Assembly (NCBI GenBank): GCA_012514505.1
Contig: JAAZAD010000399.1
Location: 1-37,038, forward strand
Source: Rhodococcus sp. (in: high G+C Gram-positive bacteria)
GTDB lineage: Bacteria; Actinomycetota; Actinomycetes; Mycobacteriales; Mycobacteriaceae
DNA length: 37,038 nt
Reading direction: 5' to 3'
Positions within the stretch are counted from its first letter, which is position 1. Each line of letters begins with the position of its first letter. Below are positions 13,014-21,350 of this stretch, piece by piece. The position numbers and the translations under genes were made by a program. The notes below the pieces were generated by a model. It ran no database searches and was not told the origin of the DNA. It worked only from the letters and a program-made list of their open reading frames with translations.

Positions 13014-13026
13014 CGGCGGAGCCGCC
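13012..13026. repeat. GC mini-hairpin attached to copy B
   Basis: GGCGGC-GGA-GCCGCC is a perfect 6-bp stem. Its exact reverse complement stands on the left side of copy C (20828-20842), showing that it is part of the repeated element and that copy C is inverted relative to copy B. Confidence 0.85.
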
Positions 13027-13340
13027 TAGGTCAGGACCTTCAGTCCGATGACACAGCCCACGAGCCCGATGAGCAGCAGGATCTTGACGAGTGAGGCGGA
13101 TTCGGCACCGGTGACCATGGCGTACGCCACGGTGAGCGAGGCGCCGATAGCCACCCACACTGCGTAGGACGTGCCGGTGGGCAGGGTGCGCATCGCATAG
13201 GCGAGTCCGGCCATCGAGAAGGCGAGCGCCACTCCGAACGTGACGGAGGGTGCGAGTTTGGTGAATCCTTCGGACTTACCGAGCGCGGTCGCCCAGACCG
13301 CCTCGAGAACACCGGATACGACGAGAACCAGCCATGCCAT
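13026..13340 (-). CDS. sugE: Guanidinium exporter SugE/Gdx (SMR family)
   Basis: Gdx proteins export guanidinium in exchange for protons. The 104 residues match SugE along their length: membrane Glu13 in VVSGVLEAVWATALG, then GFTKLAPSV, YAMRTLPTGTSYAVWVAIGA and a final GLVGCVIGLKVLT helix. These features separate Gdx from the multidrug SMR branch represented by the pair at 9338-10035. ATG at 13340 follows AGGAG at 9 nt. A guanidine-III riboswitch lies directly upstream and ends within a few nt of this ribosome-binding site, which confirms the substrate call independently. The gene is minus-strand, downstream of a HIT-family gene. Confidence 0.95.
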   Translation of the reverse strand: MAWLVLVVSGVLEAVWATALGKSEGFTKLAPSVTFGVALAFSMAGLAYAMRTLPTGTSYAVWVAIGASLTVAYAMVTGAESASLVKILLLIGLVGCVIGLKVLT

Positions 13341-13357
13341 TTCTGAACACTCCTGCT

Positions 13358-13398
13358 GCACCGTCTTGTCGCTGGCCGGGTACGGTGCGCTCGTCCGG
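13358..13398 (-). ncRNA. Guanidine-III riboswitch (ykkC-III)
   Basis: The minus strand reads CCGGACGAGC, then GCACCGT, ACCCGGCCAGC, GACAAG and ACGGTGC. This is nearly identical to the 41-nt Thermobifida fusca guanidine-III aptamer as I remember it. GCACCGT pairs with the terminal ACGGTGC (7 bp) and the two CCGG blocks can pair with each other, giving the known pseudoknot; ACGA and GACAAG are the conserved loop bases. The aptamer ends 3-4 nt before the AGGAG of sugE, so ligand binding would free or block the ribosome-binding site, which is translational control. Confidence 0.93.
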
Positions 13399-13417
13399 AT
13401 GTCCGTTCGACCAGGCC

Positions 13418-13423
13418 AGGTTA
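13418..13423 (-). promoter_or_regulatory. -10 box of the riboswitch-sugE transcript
   Basis: TAACCT on the minus strand would start RNA near 13411, just upstream of the aptamer. No convincing -35 hexamer is seen. Confidence 0.4.
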
Positions 13424-13446
13424 GCAAAATCCCGGAAATGGAAAGG

Positions 13447-13872
13447 TCAGTCAGGAACGTTCGCGCTGTGACCTTGCTCGCGTAGCGCCGCCTTGATTTT
13501 GTCGGCGGCCTCGTCCATCGACTCCGGTGAGGGGTTGGGGTCCGCTCCGCTGATGTCGAAGTCTCCCATGTCGTAGGCGGGGAAGACATGCAGGTGTAGG
13601 TGTGGAACCTCGAGTCCCGCGATTAGCAGACCCGCCCGCGGTGCGTCGAATGCGGGGCGGACGGCCCGCCCGATCGTGCGCGCAACCTCGGTCACCTTGG
13701 CGAACAGTTCACCGTCGACGTCCTGCCACTGGTCGACCTCCTTGCGGGGAACGACCAGAGTGTGGCCCTGGGTGACTGGCGCGATGGTGAGGAATGCGAC
13801 GACGTCCTCGTCCTCCCACACGAACCGGCCAGGGATATCTCCGCTGATAATTGCGCTGAATACGGAAGCCAT
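13447..13872 (-). CDS. HIT-family nucleotide-binding protein
   Basis: HIT proteins hydrolyse or transfer nucleotidyl groups of small nucleotide conjugates such as AMP-lysine or diadenosine polyphosphates. The 141 residues have [20 protein letters not shown] at the N-terminus, [11 protein letters not shown] in the middle and the histidine triad [13 protein letters not shown] at 13872 gives the standard MASVFSAII start; a TTG at 13878 would add two residues. The protein has a long acidic C-terminal segment ([20 protein letters not shown]). A second HIT gene lies at 20901. The sugE riboswitch is 48 bp downstream on the same strand. Confidence 0.9.
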   Translation of the reverse strand: MASVFSAIISGDIPGRFVWEDEDVVAFLTIAPVTQGHTLVVPRKEVDQWQDVDGELFAKVTEVARTIGRAVRPAFDAPRAGLLIAGLEVPHLHLHVFPAYDMGDFDISGADPNPSPESMDEAADKIKAALREQGHSANVPD

Positions 13873-13998
13873 TCCCAAAGGATAGGTGCTAGCCCAACTG
13901 CTCGGAGACGTCTGCGGCCCCCCGGTCGGCTAAAGTCGCAGCACATTGCAAGCGCGGCAGTCCCGTTCAGGCCTGTCGGCTCGAGTTCGGGGGAAGAA

Positions 13999-14934
13999 AT
14001 GCGTATCGGCGGAAAGACGCGCGTTGCTGCGCTGGCGATTGTGGTGCTCGTTGCGTTGTTGCTGTTGAACGCATTTCTGGTCGACCGTGATACCCGCGCG
14101 GCCCACTCGTTCGCGGGCGGGCAGGTGGTGGAACTCGAGGGTCCCGACTTGAATGTGCGCGAATACGGTTCGGGCGGCGACCGGGCGATCGTGCTGCTGC
14201 ACGGCTATTCCGCTTCGATCGAGTGGTGGGAACAAGTGGCCCCGGCGCTGGCGTCATCAGGGCAGCGAGTGATTGCGATCGATCTGGTCGGGCACGGCGG
14301 CTCCGAGGCACCTCGCAGTGATGCCGACTACGGCGCCGTCGGCCAGGCGACGGCGGTGACCAGGGCGCTCGCTGCTCTGGGTGTCCGGCACGCGGTCTTG
14401 ATCGGCCACTCGATGGGTGGCCATGTGGCGACCGCGATCGCCGAACGTGAGCCGGCTCTGGTCGATCGCATTGCGGTGATCGATACGTTCGGCGCTGCAG
14501 GGCTGATAGAAATGCCGCTGTTGGGCGAGATCGGATGCTGGCCCGTGATCGGCGCTGCCGTCGACCGCCTCCGCAGCGTGGACGCTTTGACCGAGGACTC
14601 CCTGCAGACCGGTTTCGCCGACGACTTCGAGGTTCCCGAGCTCGCACACCGATCGCTCGAGCAACTGACCCATCGCGGCGTCTGCGAATCGTCTGCGGCC
14701 GACGAACTCAACGACGAACGGGCGGTCGCGGAGCGCCTCGCAACCATCGGCAAGCCGGTTCTGGTCGTCTGGGGCGAGAACGACGTGCTGACTCCGACCG
14801 ATCCCAACGTCGACCGATACACGCAAGCAGGCCTCGAGCCGCAGGTGATCCCGGTGTCGGGTCACAGTCCGATGGTCGAGAAGCCCGAAGCGTTGGTCGC
14901 GCTACTCGCACCGTTCGCCTCGCAGGCCGGTTGA
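13999..14934 (+). CDS. Membrane-anchored alpha/beta hydrolase
   Basis: The 311 residues open with a basic start and one long hydrophobic segment (about 8-28: VAALAIVVLVALLLLNAFLV), an uncleaved signal anchor with no cleavage or lipobox motif visible. An alpha/beta-hydrolase domain follows: oxyanion HGYSASIEWWE, nucleophile elbow IGHSMGGHVA, acid in VVWGENDVLTPTD and catalytic His in VSGHSPMVEKPE. The catalytic part should face the outside of the membrane. GGGGGAAG stands just upstream of the ATG. Substrate is unknown; esterase, lipase or haloperoxidase-like activity all fit. It is followed by purD after 93 bp. Confidence 0.88.
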   Translation: MRIGGKTRVAALAIVVLVALLLLNAFLVDRDTRAAHSFAGGQVVELEGPDLNVREYGSGGDRAIVLLHGYSASIEWWEQVAPALASSGQRVIAIDLVGHGGSEAPRSDADYGAVGQATAVTRALAALGVRHAVLIGHSMGGHVATAIAEREPALVDRIAVIDTFGAAGLIEMPLLGEIGCWPVIGAAVDRLRSVDALTEDSLQTGFADDFEVPELAHRSLEQLTHRGVCESSAADELNDERAVAERLATIGKPVLVVWGENDVLTPTDPNVDRYTQAGLEPQVIPVSGHSPMVEKPEALVALLAPFASQAG

Positions 14935-15015
14935 TCGCAGGTCTCCTCGGACCCGGTGACCTTTGCGCACCTGGTCGGTATCGAGGCGGAGGACAGTTGT
15001 CGGACGCAGGCCACG

Positions 15016-15021
15016 TATTCT
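15016..15021 (+). promoter_or_regulatory. -10 box of a leaderless promoter (purD)
   Basis: TATTCT is followed by 6 nt and the GTG of purD. TTGTCG at 14997 is too close (13 nt) to be a normal -35. Confidence 0.5.
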
Positions 15022-15027
15022 TAACCC

Positions 15028-16284
15028 GTGCGCGTACTCGTAATCGGCTCCGGAGCCCGTGAACATGCCCTCCTTCTCGCCCTCGCCCGTGACCCGGGTG
15101 TCGAGGCGCTGATGTGTGCGCCCGGCAACGCCGGGATCGCCAAGGTTGCCGAGCAGCACCCGGTCGACGCGTCGTCGGGTGAAGCTGTGACCGCGTTGGC
15201 CAAGGAGGTGTCGGCAGACCTCGTCGTCATCGGACCCGAGGTGCCGTTGGTGCTCGGTGTCGCGGACGCAGTGCGGGCAGCCGGAATCGCCTGCTTCGGA
15301 CCCTCTGCCGATGCAGCCCGCATCGAAGGCTCGAAGGCCTTCGCCAAGGACGTCATGGCTGCCGCAGGCGTGCGAACCGCACACAGTGAAATCGTCGACA
15401 ACCCCGCCGAGCTCGATGCGGCACTCGACCGCTTCGGACCGAACTGGGTCGTCAAGGACGACGGGCTGGCCGCCGGCAAGGGTGTGGTCGTCACCACCGA
15501 CCGTGACGCTGCCCGCGATCATGCCGCCGAGCTGCTCGAGACCGGGCACCCGGTCCTGCTCGAGTCGTTCCTGGACGGACCCGAGGTGTCACTGTTCTGC
15601 CTGGTGGACGGCGAGACCGTCGTCCCGCTGCTCCCCGCACAGGACCACAAGCGAGTCGGCGACGGCGACACCGGCCCCAACACCGGTGGCATGGGCGCCT
15701 ACACCCCGTTGCCGTGGTTGCCGGCGGAAACTGTCACGGCGATCGTCGACGACGTGGTCAAGCCCGTCGCGGCGGAACTGGTCAAGCGTGGCAGCGGCTT
15801 CAGCGGCCTGCTCTACGCCGGACTGGCGATCGGCACCGCCGGGCCTGCGGTCGTCGAGTTCAACTGCCGCTTCGGTGACCCCGAGACCCAGGCCGTGCTG
15901 GCGCTGCTCGAAACCCCGCTGGGCGAGGTTCTGAACGCCACCGCCACCGGAACCCTCGACACCGTCGGCGAACTGCAGTGGCGCGACGGCGCCGCGGTGA
16001 CCGTCGTGGTCGCCGCAGAGAACTACCCCGCCACACCCCGCACCGGCGACGCGATCGTCGGATCGGATGGCGACGGGGTGCTGCACGCCGGCACGAAACT
16101 TGTCGACGGCAAGGTGGTCTCCGCCGGTGGCCGTGTGCTGAGCGTTGTCGGAGTGGGCGACGACCTCACCGCCGCCCGCAACGACGCCTACGCGAAGATC
16201 GAGACGATCAAGTTGCCGGGAAGCCACTTCCGCAGCGACATCGGACTCTCGGCCGTTGAAGGAAAGATCACCATCCCGAGCTGA
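15028..16284 (+). CDS. purD: Phosphoribosylamine-glycine ligase (GAR synthetase)
   Basis: PurD joins glycine to phosphoribosylamine with ATP, the second step of purine synthesis. The 418 residues have the N-terminal [13 protein letters not shown] loop, GPEVPLVLG, the ATP-grasp elements SKAFAKDVM and [16 protein letters not shown], and the metal-binding [11 protein letters not shown] near residue 277. Length is normal. The start is GTG without a Shine-Dalgarno sequence, 6 nt after a TATTCT box, which suggests a leaderless mRNA. It ends 4 bp before a convergent methyltransferase gene. It opens the dispersed purine cluster of this window. Confidence 0.98.
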   Translation: MRVLVIGSGAREHALLLALARDPGVEALMCAPGNAGIAKVAEQHPVDASSGEAVTALAKEVSADLVVIGPEVPLVLGVADAVRAAGIACFGPSADAARIEGSKAFAKDVMAAAGVRTAHSEIVDNPAELDAALDRFGPNWVVKDDGLAAGKGVVVTTDRDAARDHAAELLETGHPVLLESFLDGPEVSLFCLVDGETVVPLLPAQDHKRVGDGDTGPNTGGMGAYTPLPWLPAETVTAIVDDVVKPVAAELVKRGSGFSGLLYAGLAIGTAGPAVVEFNCRFGDPETQAVLALLETPLGEVLNATATGTLDTVGELQWRDGAAVTVVVAAENYPATPRTGDAIVGSDGDGVLHAGTKLVDGKVVSAGGRVLSVVGVGDDLTAARNDAYAKIETIKLPGSHFRSDIGLSAVEGKITIPS

Positions 16285-16288
16285 TCGT

Positions 16289-16915
16289 TCAGGTGGCCGA
16301 GAACACGGCCACCAGGAAATCGGAGTCGTCGGTGAAGGGCCGCAGGTCCCACGTCGACAGCAACACGTCTTCGGTGAGGCCCGCCGCGGCGGCGTCCTCG
16401 CGGAACTCCGCGAACTCGTAACCCCTGTTTGCGCCGAATCCGGTCACCACTCGACCCGACGGCGCGAGGTGACCGGCGAATCCGGCCAGGACGGCTCGGC
16501 GGGTGGACGGCGCGAGGAACGTCATCACGTTTCCGGCGCACACGATGACGTCGAAATCGCCTTCGACGCCCTGGGCTGGAAGATCCAACTCGGCGAGGTC
16601 GCCTACGAGCCAGATGGGCCCGGGGTAGTCCTGTTTCGCGGACTCGATCAACACCGGGTCGACGTCGACGCCGACCACCTGGTGGCCCATTCGGTGCAGA
16701 TGCCCGCCGGTACGGCCCGGCCCGCACCCGGCGTCGAGAACGCGCCCGCCTCGGCCGAGCATCGCATCGATCAGTCGCGCTTCGCCGACGATGTCGACAC
16801 CGTCCGCCTCGAGGGCGCGGAATCGTTCCACGTATCTCGGCGAATGGGTGGGATCGGCGGCGGTGATCTCTTCCCACTGGCTTGGAATGCGCTGGTTTGG
16901 AGTGCGTCCGCTCAT
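16289..16915 (-). CDS. Class I SAM-dependent methyltransferase
   Basis: The 208 residues contain the SAM-binding motif I VLDAGCGPGRTGGHL, followed by VVGVDVDPVLIE (acidic residue after strand 2) and DFDVIVCAGNVMTFL (motif IV). This is the small class I fold; the substrate domain is too generic to name the target. ATG at 16915 follows AAGGGA at 6 nt; the much longer open frame upstream to 18382 is only the shadow of the aminotransferase. The gene converges with purD and is divergent from the aminotransferase, with 69 bp between their starts. Confidence 0.87.
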   Translation of the reverse strand: MSGRTPNQRIPSQWEEITAADPTHSPRYVERFRALEADGVDIVGEARLIDAMLGRGGRVLDAGCGPGRTGGHLHRMGHQVVGVDVDPVLIESAKQDYPGPIWLVGDLAELDLPAQGVEGDFDVIVCAGNVMTFLAPSTRRAVLAGFAGHLAPSGRVVTGFGANRGYEFAEFREDAAAAGLTEDVLLSTWDLRPFTDDSDFLVAVFSAT

Positions 16916-16971
16916 CGGCGTCCCTTCACGAATTCGGCCTACCCACTGACGCTCGCCACCGTATACCTCGC

Positions 16972-16977
16972 TAGCGT
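16972..16977 (+). promoter_or_regulatory. -10 box of a leaderless promoter (aminotransferase)
   Basis: TAGCGT is followed by 7 nt and the GTG at 16985. Confidence 0.5.
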
Positions 16978-16984
16978 CGAGCAC

Positions 16985-18154
16985 GTGCGCCACGAATCTC
17001 AGCGGTCCCGTATCCAGACGTTCCACGTCATGGACGTGTGGAAGGCGGCGGCCGAGCGGCAACGGACCCACGGGGACGTGCTCACACTCGCGGCCGGCCA
17101 GCCTTCCACTCCGGCACCTGCGCCGGTGCGGCGCGCGACGCACGAAACCCTGGACGAGCACCTGCTCGGCTACACCGAAACTTTCGGAATTGCGGAGTTG
17201 CGCGAGGCGGTCGCGCGGTATCACTCCGATGAAGCGTCGATCGTGGTGGACGCGGACGATGTCGTCGTCACCACGGGCTCGTCGGGTGCGTTCACGTTGA
17301 TCTTCCTGGCCGCGTTCGACGTCGGTGACACGGTCGTGGTGGCGCGTCCCGGCTACCCGGCCTACCGGAACACGCTGGCCGCCCTGGGCTGCAACGTGGT
17401 CGAGCTGGACTGTGGCGCACAGACCCGATTCCAGCCCACCGTCGCGATGCTCGAGGCTCTTCCCGAACCCCCGGCCGGACTGGTCGTCGCAAGCCCGGCG
17501 AACCCGACCGGAACCGTCATCGACCCGGGCGAACTGGCTGCGCTGGCACGCTGGTGCGACGACCACGGCACCCTGCTGATCTCGGACGAGATCTACCACG
17601 GCATCGCGTATTCGGGGCAGGAGACGAGTAGCGCGTGGGAGACCTCCCGTGAGTCGGTGGTGATCGGGTCGGTGTCCAAGTACTTCTCGATGACGGGGTG
17701 GCGGCTGGGCTGGATGCTGGTGCCCGAGCGTCTGCGTCCGGCGTTGCAACGGCTGGCGTCCAACATGACGGTCTGCCCGCCCGCGATCTCGCAGTATGCC
17801 GCGGTCGCCGCATTCACCGAGGAGTCGCGCACCGAGCTCGACGGCCACGTGCGCCGGTATGCGGTGAACCGGAAGCTGCTGCTCGAGGGTCTGCCCCGGC
17901 TGGGTATCACCGACCTGGCGCCTGCCGATGGCGCGTTCTACGTCTACGCCGACATCGCGCATCTCCTCCGCGAGGGGGAGGACTCGACCGCGTGGTGTGC
18001 ACGCCTCCTGGACGCGACGGGTGTGGCGCTCGCTCCTGGGATCGACTTCGACACGGCGAGAGGCGACCGGACGGTTCGCTTGTCGTTCGCTGGGGCGACG
18101 GTCGACATCGAAGACGCTCTCACTCGATTGGACGGACATCTCGGCGGCCGGTGA
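16985..18154 (+). CDS. PLP-dependent class I/II aminotransferase (Rv3565/AspB-like)
   Basis: The 389 residues show the fold-type I aminotransferase motifs in order: FHVMDVWKAAAERQRTHGD at the start, GSSGAFTLIFLA for the phosphate loop, ASPANPTGTV, SDEIYHGIAYSG with the PLP-binding Asp and Tyr, SVSKYFSMTGWRLGW with the Schiff-base Lys, and a final Arg in RTVRLSFAG. The sequence is close to what I recall of M. tuberculosis Rv3565, annotated AspB, whose substrate is not firmly known. GTG at 16985 was chosen from the family N-terminus and the TAGCGT box 7 nt before it; the frame runs open far upstream through the methyltransferase. A TetR gene follows 65 bp later on the same strand. Confidence 0.92.
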   Translation: MRHESQRSRIQTFHVMDVWKAAAERQRTHGDVLTLAAGQPSTPAPAPVRRATHETLDEHLLGYTETFGIAELREAVARYHSDEASIVVDADDVVVTTGSSGAFTLIFLAAFDVGDTVVVARPGYPAYRNTLAALGCNVVELDCGAQTRFQPTVAMLEALPEPPAGLVVASPANPTGTVIDPGELAALARWCDDHGTLLISDEIYHGIAYSGQETSSAWETSRESVVIGSVSKYFSMTGWRLGWMLVPERLRPALQRLASNMTVCPPAISQYAAVAAFTEESRTELDGHVRRYAVNRKLLLEGLPRLGITDLAPADGAFYVYADIAHLLREGEDSTAWCARLLDATGVALAPGIDFDTARGDRTVRLSFAGATVDIEDALTRLDGHLGGR

Positions 18155-18219
18155 CAGGACTTGACGGTCTGTATCCCAATTCGCACTGTTGACACGGCCT
18201 CTCCTGGCACGATGAAAGG

Positions 18220-18849
18220 GTGTCCTCAGCTGCAACCCCCAAAGGTGAAAGGCGCCGTCAGGCGCTGGTGGAGGCTGCCGCTGACTTGTTGCTCGAAGGT
18301 GGATTCGACGCTGTCCGGCACCGATCGGTAGCCACCCGCGCCGACCTCCCACTGGCGTCCACCACCTACTATTTCGAGTCACTCGACGACCTCATCGCGT
18401 GTGCTGTCGAACGCAACGGGACCCGCGACCTGGACGCCATGCGTTCCCGCGTCGGCGAGATCGTGCACCACCCACGGACCAGCTCCGAAACCGCAGACCT
18501 GCTGGTGGAGCTGTTGGTCGGACCCTGCAATCCCGACGAGGCCGATCGCGAACGGCTCATCACGCGGTACGAGAGATTCGTTGCCTGTGCCCGCAGTGCT
18601 GCCCTACGCGACGTACAACGACGGCTCGGGACCCAGGTCACCGATGCGCTCACCGACGCACTCGTTCGCTCCGACCGGGACGCTCGCGAAGGCACACTCC
18701 GAAAACTCGTCGCAATCGTCGACGGAGCGGTGGTCAGTTCTCTCGCCGAACACGACCTGGATCCGCGTGAACTTGCCCGTCGGATCCTGTCGGACGTGCT
18801 GGACATCGTGGCTCCCCTCGTCGACCACCCGGCCGCAGAAGGCGCGTGA
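18220..18849 (+). CDS. TetR-family transcriptional regulator
   Basis: The 209 residues start with a TetR DNA-binding domain: KGERRRQALVEAAADLLLEG, then FDAVRHRSVATRADLPLAST and TYYFESLDDLIA, where the recognition helix is followed by the YYF signature. The C-terminal ligand domain is not identifiable. The start is GTG at 18220; a TTGACA -35 hexamer stands at 18189-18194, but the matching -10 (GATGAA, 18211-18216) is poor. No palindrome is obvious near its own start, and its targets could be the aminotransferase upstream or the DinB-like gene 45 bp downstream. Confidence 0.9.
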   Translation: MSSAATPKGERRRQALVEAAADLLLEGGFDAVRHRSVATRADLPLASTTYYFESLDDLIACAVERNGTRDLDAMRSRVGEIVHHPRTSSETADLLVELLVGPCNPDEADRERLITRYERFVACARSAALRDVQRRLGTQVTDALTDALVRSDRDAREGTLRKLVAIVDGAVVSSLAEHDLDPRELARRILSDVLDIVAPLVDHPAAEGA

Positions 18850-18894
18850 ACAGTCGGACCATTTCTGTCGGACCGTTCGGGTAGGACTGTCGGT

Positions 18895-19389
18895 ATGGAG
18901 CGACGCACCCCACCGATGAATGCAGGCGAACGCGAAACGCTCGAAGGGTGGCTCGACTTCCACCGCTCCACGCTTGCACGCAAATGCGAGGGGCTGACCG
19001 ACGACCAGGCGGTTACAGCCTCGGCGCCGCCTTCCGGCTTCACCCTGATCGGACTGGTGCAGCACTTGGCGGAAGTGGAGCGGAACTGGTTTCGCCGGGT
19101 TCTGGGTGAAGAGGTTCCGCCGGTGCACCCCGACCAGCCGAACGGGATGACCGGTGGTTTCGCAGTCCCAGCGGGCACAACATTGGCTTCCGCGCTCGGC
19201 ACCTGGCAATCCGAGGTCGAGGCGGCACGAGCGGCGAGTGCCGGTCGCGAACTGACCGACCTCGGCACCATCCACGGGCAACCGGTGAGCCTGCGGTGGA
19301 TTTACGTGCACATGATCGAGGAGTACGCGCGCCACAACGGGCATGCCGATCTGCTCCGCGAACGCATCGACGGCACCACCGGGGTGTAG
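18895..19389 (+). CDS. DinB-family protein (DUF664-like)
   Basis: The 164 residues form the DinB four-helix pattern: [20 protein letters not shown] with the first His, [20 protein letters not shown] with the second, and [20 protein letters not shown] with the third. This layout matches the DUF664 (mini-circle protein) branch, which includes mycothiol-dependent enzymes such as maleylpyruvate isomerase relatives. Substrate is unknown. ATG at 18895 is used; a second Met eight residues in is possible. It ends 17 bp before purB. Confidence 0.83.
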   Translation: MERRTPPMNAGERETLEGWLDFHRSTLARKCEGLTDDQAVTASAPPSGFTLIGLVQHLAEVERNWFRRVLGEEVPPVHPDQPNGMTGGFAVPAGTTLASALGTWQSEVEAARAASAGRELTDLGTIHGQPVSLRWIYVHMIEEYARHNGHADLLRERIDGTTGV

Positions 19390-19392
19390 ACG

Positions 19393-19398
19393 TAAACT
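19393..19398 (+). promoter_or_regulatory. -10 box of a leaderless promoter (purB)
   Basis: TAAACT is followed by 8 nt and the GTG at 19407. It lies just after the stop codon of the DinB-like gene, so purB can be transcribed on its own. Confidence 0.45.
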
Positions 19399-19406
19399 GT
19401 GACCTT

Positions 19407-20828
19407 GTGAGTCGCATCCCGAACGTCCTTGCCAACCGTTACGCCAGCCCCGAGATCGCCCAGCTGTGGTCGCCGGAGTACAAGATCGTGCTCGAACGGC
19501 AGCTGTGGTTGGCGGTGCTGCGGGCACAGGCCGACCTCGGCATCGACGTTCCCGCCGAGGCGCTCGCCGACTACGAGCGGGTGCTCGAGCAGGTCGATCT
19601 CGACTCCATCGCCGACCGTGAGCGGGTCACCCGTCACGACGTGAAGGCGCGGATCGAAGAGTTCAACGCCCTCGCCGGCCACGAGCAGGTCCACAAGGGC
19701 CTCACCTCCCGCGACCTCACCGAAAACGTCGAACAGCTGCAGCTTCTGCGGTCCCTCGAGCACGTGTACTCGCATGGCATCGCCGTCGCTGCACGGCTGT
19801 CGGAGCGCGCCGCGCAGTACAGCAGCGTCGTGATGGCCGGCCGGTCCCACAACGTGGCCGCACAGGCCACCACGCTAGGGAAGCGTTTCGCCTCCGCCGC
19901 CGACGAGTTGCTGGTGGCGCTCACCCGGTTGCGTGAGCTGATCGACCGTTACCCGCTGCGCGGGATCAAGGGTCCGATGGGCACTGCTCAGGACATGCTC
20001 GACCTTCTCGACGGCGACGCGTCCAAGCTCGAAGCACTCGAGCAGAAGGTGGCCGAGCACCTCGGCTTCGCGCACGTGTTCACCAGCGTCGGGCAGGTCT
20101 ACCCGCGGTCCCTCGACCACGACGTGCTGTCGACGCTCGTTCAGGTTGCCGCCGGGCCGTCGTCGTTCGCCCACACGATCCGTCTGATGGCCGGACACGA
20201 ACTGGTGACCGAAGGCTTCCAGCCCGGCCAGGTCGGGTCGTCCGCGATGCCGCACAAGATGAACACGCGTTCGTGCGAGCGCGTCAACGGCCTTCAGGTG
20301 GTGCTGCGCGGATACGCGTCGATGGCCGCCGAACTCGCCGGGGCGCAGTGGAACGAAGGTGACGTGTTCTGCTCGGTGGTGCGTCGCGTCGCTTTGCCCG
20401 ATGCGTTCTTCGCGATCGACGGACTGATCGAGACGTTCCTGACGGTCCTGTCCGAGTTCGGTGCGTACCCGGCCGTCATCGAGAAGGAACTGACGCGGTA
20501 CCTCCCGTTCCTGGCGACCACCCGAATCCTGATGGCGTCGGTGCGCGCTGGGGTCGGCCGCGAGACCGCGCACGAGGTCATCAAGGAGCACGCGGTGGCT
20601 GTTGCTCTCGCGATGCGTGAGGAGGGTAAGGAACCAGATCTCCTCGACCGCCTTGCCGCCGACGAGCGCCTGCCGCTCGACCGCGCCGCTCTCGATGCCG
20701 CTCTCGCCGACAAGACCGCGTTCATCGGTGCCGCCGACGCTCAGGTCGCCGCGGTGGTTGCCCAGGTCCGGAAGCTCGTCGACGCCAACCCCGAGGCCGC
20801 GGCCTACGCCCCGTCCCCGATCCTGTAG
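19407..20828 (+). CDS. purB: Adenylosuccinate lyase
   Basis: PurB removes fumarate from SAICAR and from adenylosuccinate, acting in both inosine and AMP synthesis. The 473 residues start SRIPNVLANRYASPEIAQLW and contain the superfamily signature GSSAMPHKMN near residue 277, TSRDLTENVEQLQ with the substrate-binding Thr/Asp, and MAGRSHNVAAQATTLGKR with the catalytic His. Length agrees with actinobacterial PurB. GTG at 19407 gives the standard N-terminus and has a TAAACT box upstream. The stop codon TAG overlaps the left end of hairpin copy C, so the repeat begins inside the last codons. Confidence 0.98.
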   Translation: MSRIPNVLANRYASPEIAQLWSPEYKIVLERQLWLAVLRAQADLGIDVPAEALADYERVLEQVDLDSIADRERVTRHDVKARIEEFNALAGHEQVHKGLTSRDLTENVEQLQLLRSLEHVYSHGIAVAARLSERAAQYSSVVMAGRSHNVAAQATTLGKRFASAADELLVALTRLRELIDRYPLRGIKGPMGTAQDMLDLLDGDASKLEALEQKVAEHLGFAHVFTSVGQVYPRSLDHDVLSTLVQVAAGPSSFAHTIRLMAGHELVTEGFQPGQVGSSAMPHKMNTRSCERVNGLQVVLRGYASMAAELAGAQWNEGDVFCSVVRRVALPDAFFAIDGLIETFLTVLSEFGAYPAVIEKELTRYLPFLATTRILMASVRAGVGRETAHEVIKEHAVAVALAMREEGKEPDLLDRLAADERLPLDRAALDAALADKTAFIGAADAQVAAVVAQVRKLVDANPEAAAYAPSPIL

Positions 20829-20842
20829 GCGGCTCCGCCGCC
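20828..20842. repeat. GC mini-hairpin attached to copy C
   Basis: GGCGGC-TCC-GCCGCC is the exact reverse complement of the sequence at 13012-13026. It touches the purB stop codon and runs directly into copy C. Confidence 0.85.
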
Positions 20843-20886
20843 TGTGAGCGGTTAACGAGTCTCTGGGCTCGTTACCCACTCACCAG
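20841..20886. repeat. 46-bp hairpin repeat, copy C
   Basis: It reads CCTGTGAGCGGTTAACGAGT, then CTCTGGGCTCGTTACCCACT and CACCAG, forming a long near-perfect stem with a TCTG loop region. It fills the gap between purB and the HIT gene and ends 4 bp before the HIT ribosome-binding site, so it could affect the 3' end of purB mRNA or HIT translation. Confidence 0.9.
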
Positions 20887-20900
20887 CACCGGAGGTGCCT

Positions 20901-21320
20901 GTGAACTGCATTTTCTGTGACATCATCGCCGGTCGTGCCGACGCGAGCATCGTTCACGAGGACGACGATGTGATGGCGTTCATGGATATTCGTCCGTGGA
21001 CGTCGGGGCACCTGTTGGTGGTGCCGAAACGGCACGCTGCGAATCTGAGTGAACTCGATCCTGCCGACGGCGAGAAAGTGTTCGCCGCCGGACAGAAGGT
21101 GGCACGGGCGCTGCGCGGAGGGTCCGCACCGGTCGAGGGTGTCAACTTCTTCCTGGCCGACGGTGCTGTGGCGGGCCAGGAGGTATTCCACGTCCACCTG
21201 CACGTTTTGCCCAGAACGCGCGGAGACGGCTTCGGTCTGCGCGGTGTTCCGCGGTCTCCGAGCCGGGAAGATCTCGACGGGGCAGCAGAGCGGATCAGGG
21301 CTTCTCTCGTGAGTGAGTGA
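20901..21320 (+). CDS. HIT-family hydrolase (second copy)
   Basis: The 139 residues have [20 protein letters not shown], the zinc-type CxxC and GRxxAS opening of HIT hydrolases, [15 protein letters not shown], and the triad [13 protein letters not shown]. It thus belongs to the Hint/HinT branch, hydrolysing adenosine phosphoramidates or related compounds. GTG at 20901 was chosen because GGAGG (20891-20895) lies 5 nt upstream; GTG at 20895 overlaps that site. The 3' end, GTGAGTGAGTGA, merges with a decayed copy of the hairpin repeat. It lies between purB and purC. Confidence 0.92.
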   Translation: MNCIFCDIIAGRADASIVHEDDDVMAFMDIRPWTSGHLLVVPKRHAANLSELDPADGEKVFAAGQKVARALRGGSAPVEGVNFFLADGAVAGQEVFHVHLHVLPRTRGDGFGLRGVPRSPSREDLDGAAERIRASLVSE

Positions 21321-21350
21321 CGAGGGTAGGGACTCGCAGAGCGCGCACCG
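21306..21350. repeat. Decayed copy E of the hairpin repeat at the HIT gene 3' end
   Basis: CTCGTGAGTGAGTGACGAG and GGGACTCGCAGAGCGCGCAC follow the copy A pattern (GTGAGTG...CGAG...GGACTC...GCGCAC) with many changes. It overlaps the last codons and stop of the HIT gene. Assignment rests on this alignment by eye. Confidence 0.5.

Noticed and set aside
16916-18382. Long minus-strand extension of the methyltransferase frame under the aminotransferase
   Set aside because: Only the part from 16915 downward shows methyltransferase motifs; the rest is Arg/Gly/His-rich antisense sequence of a well-supported aminotransferase gene.
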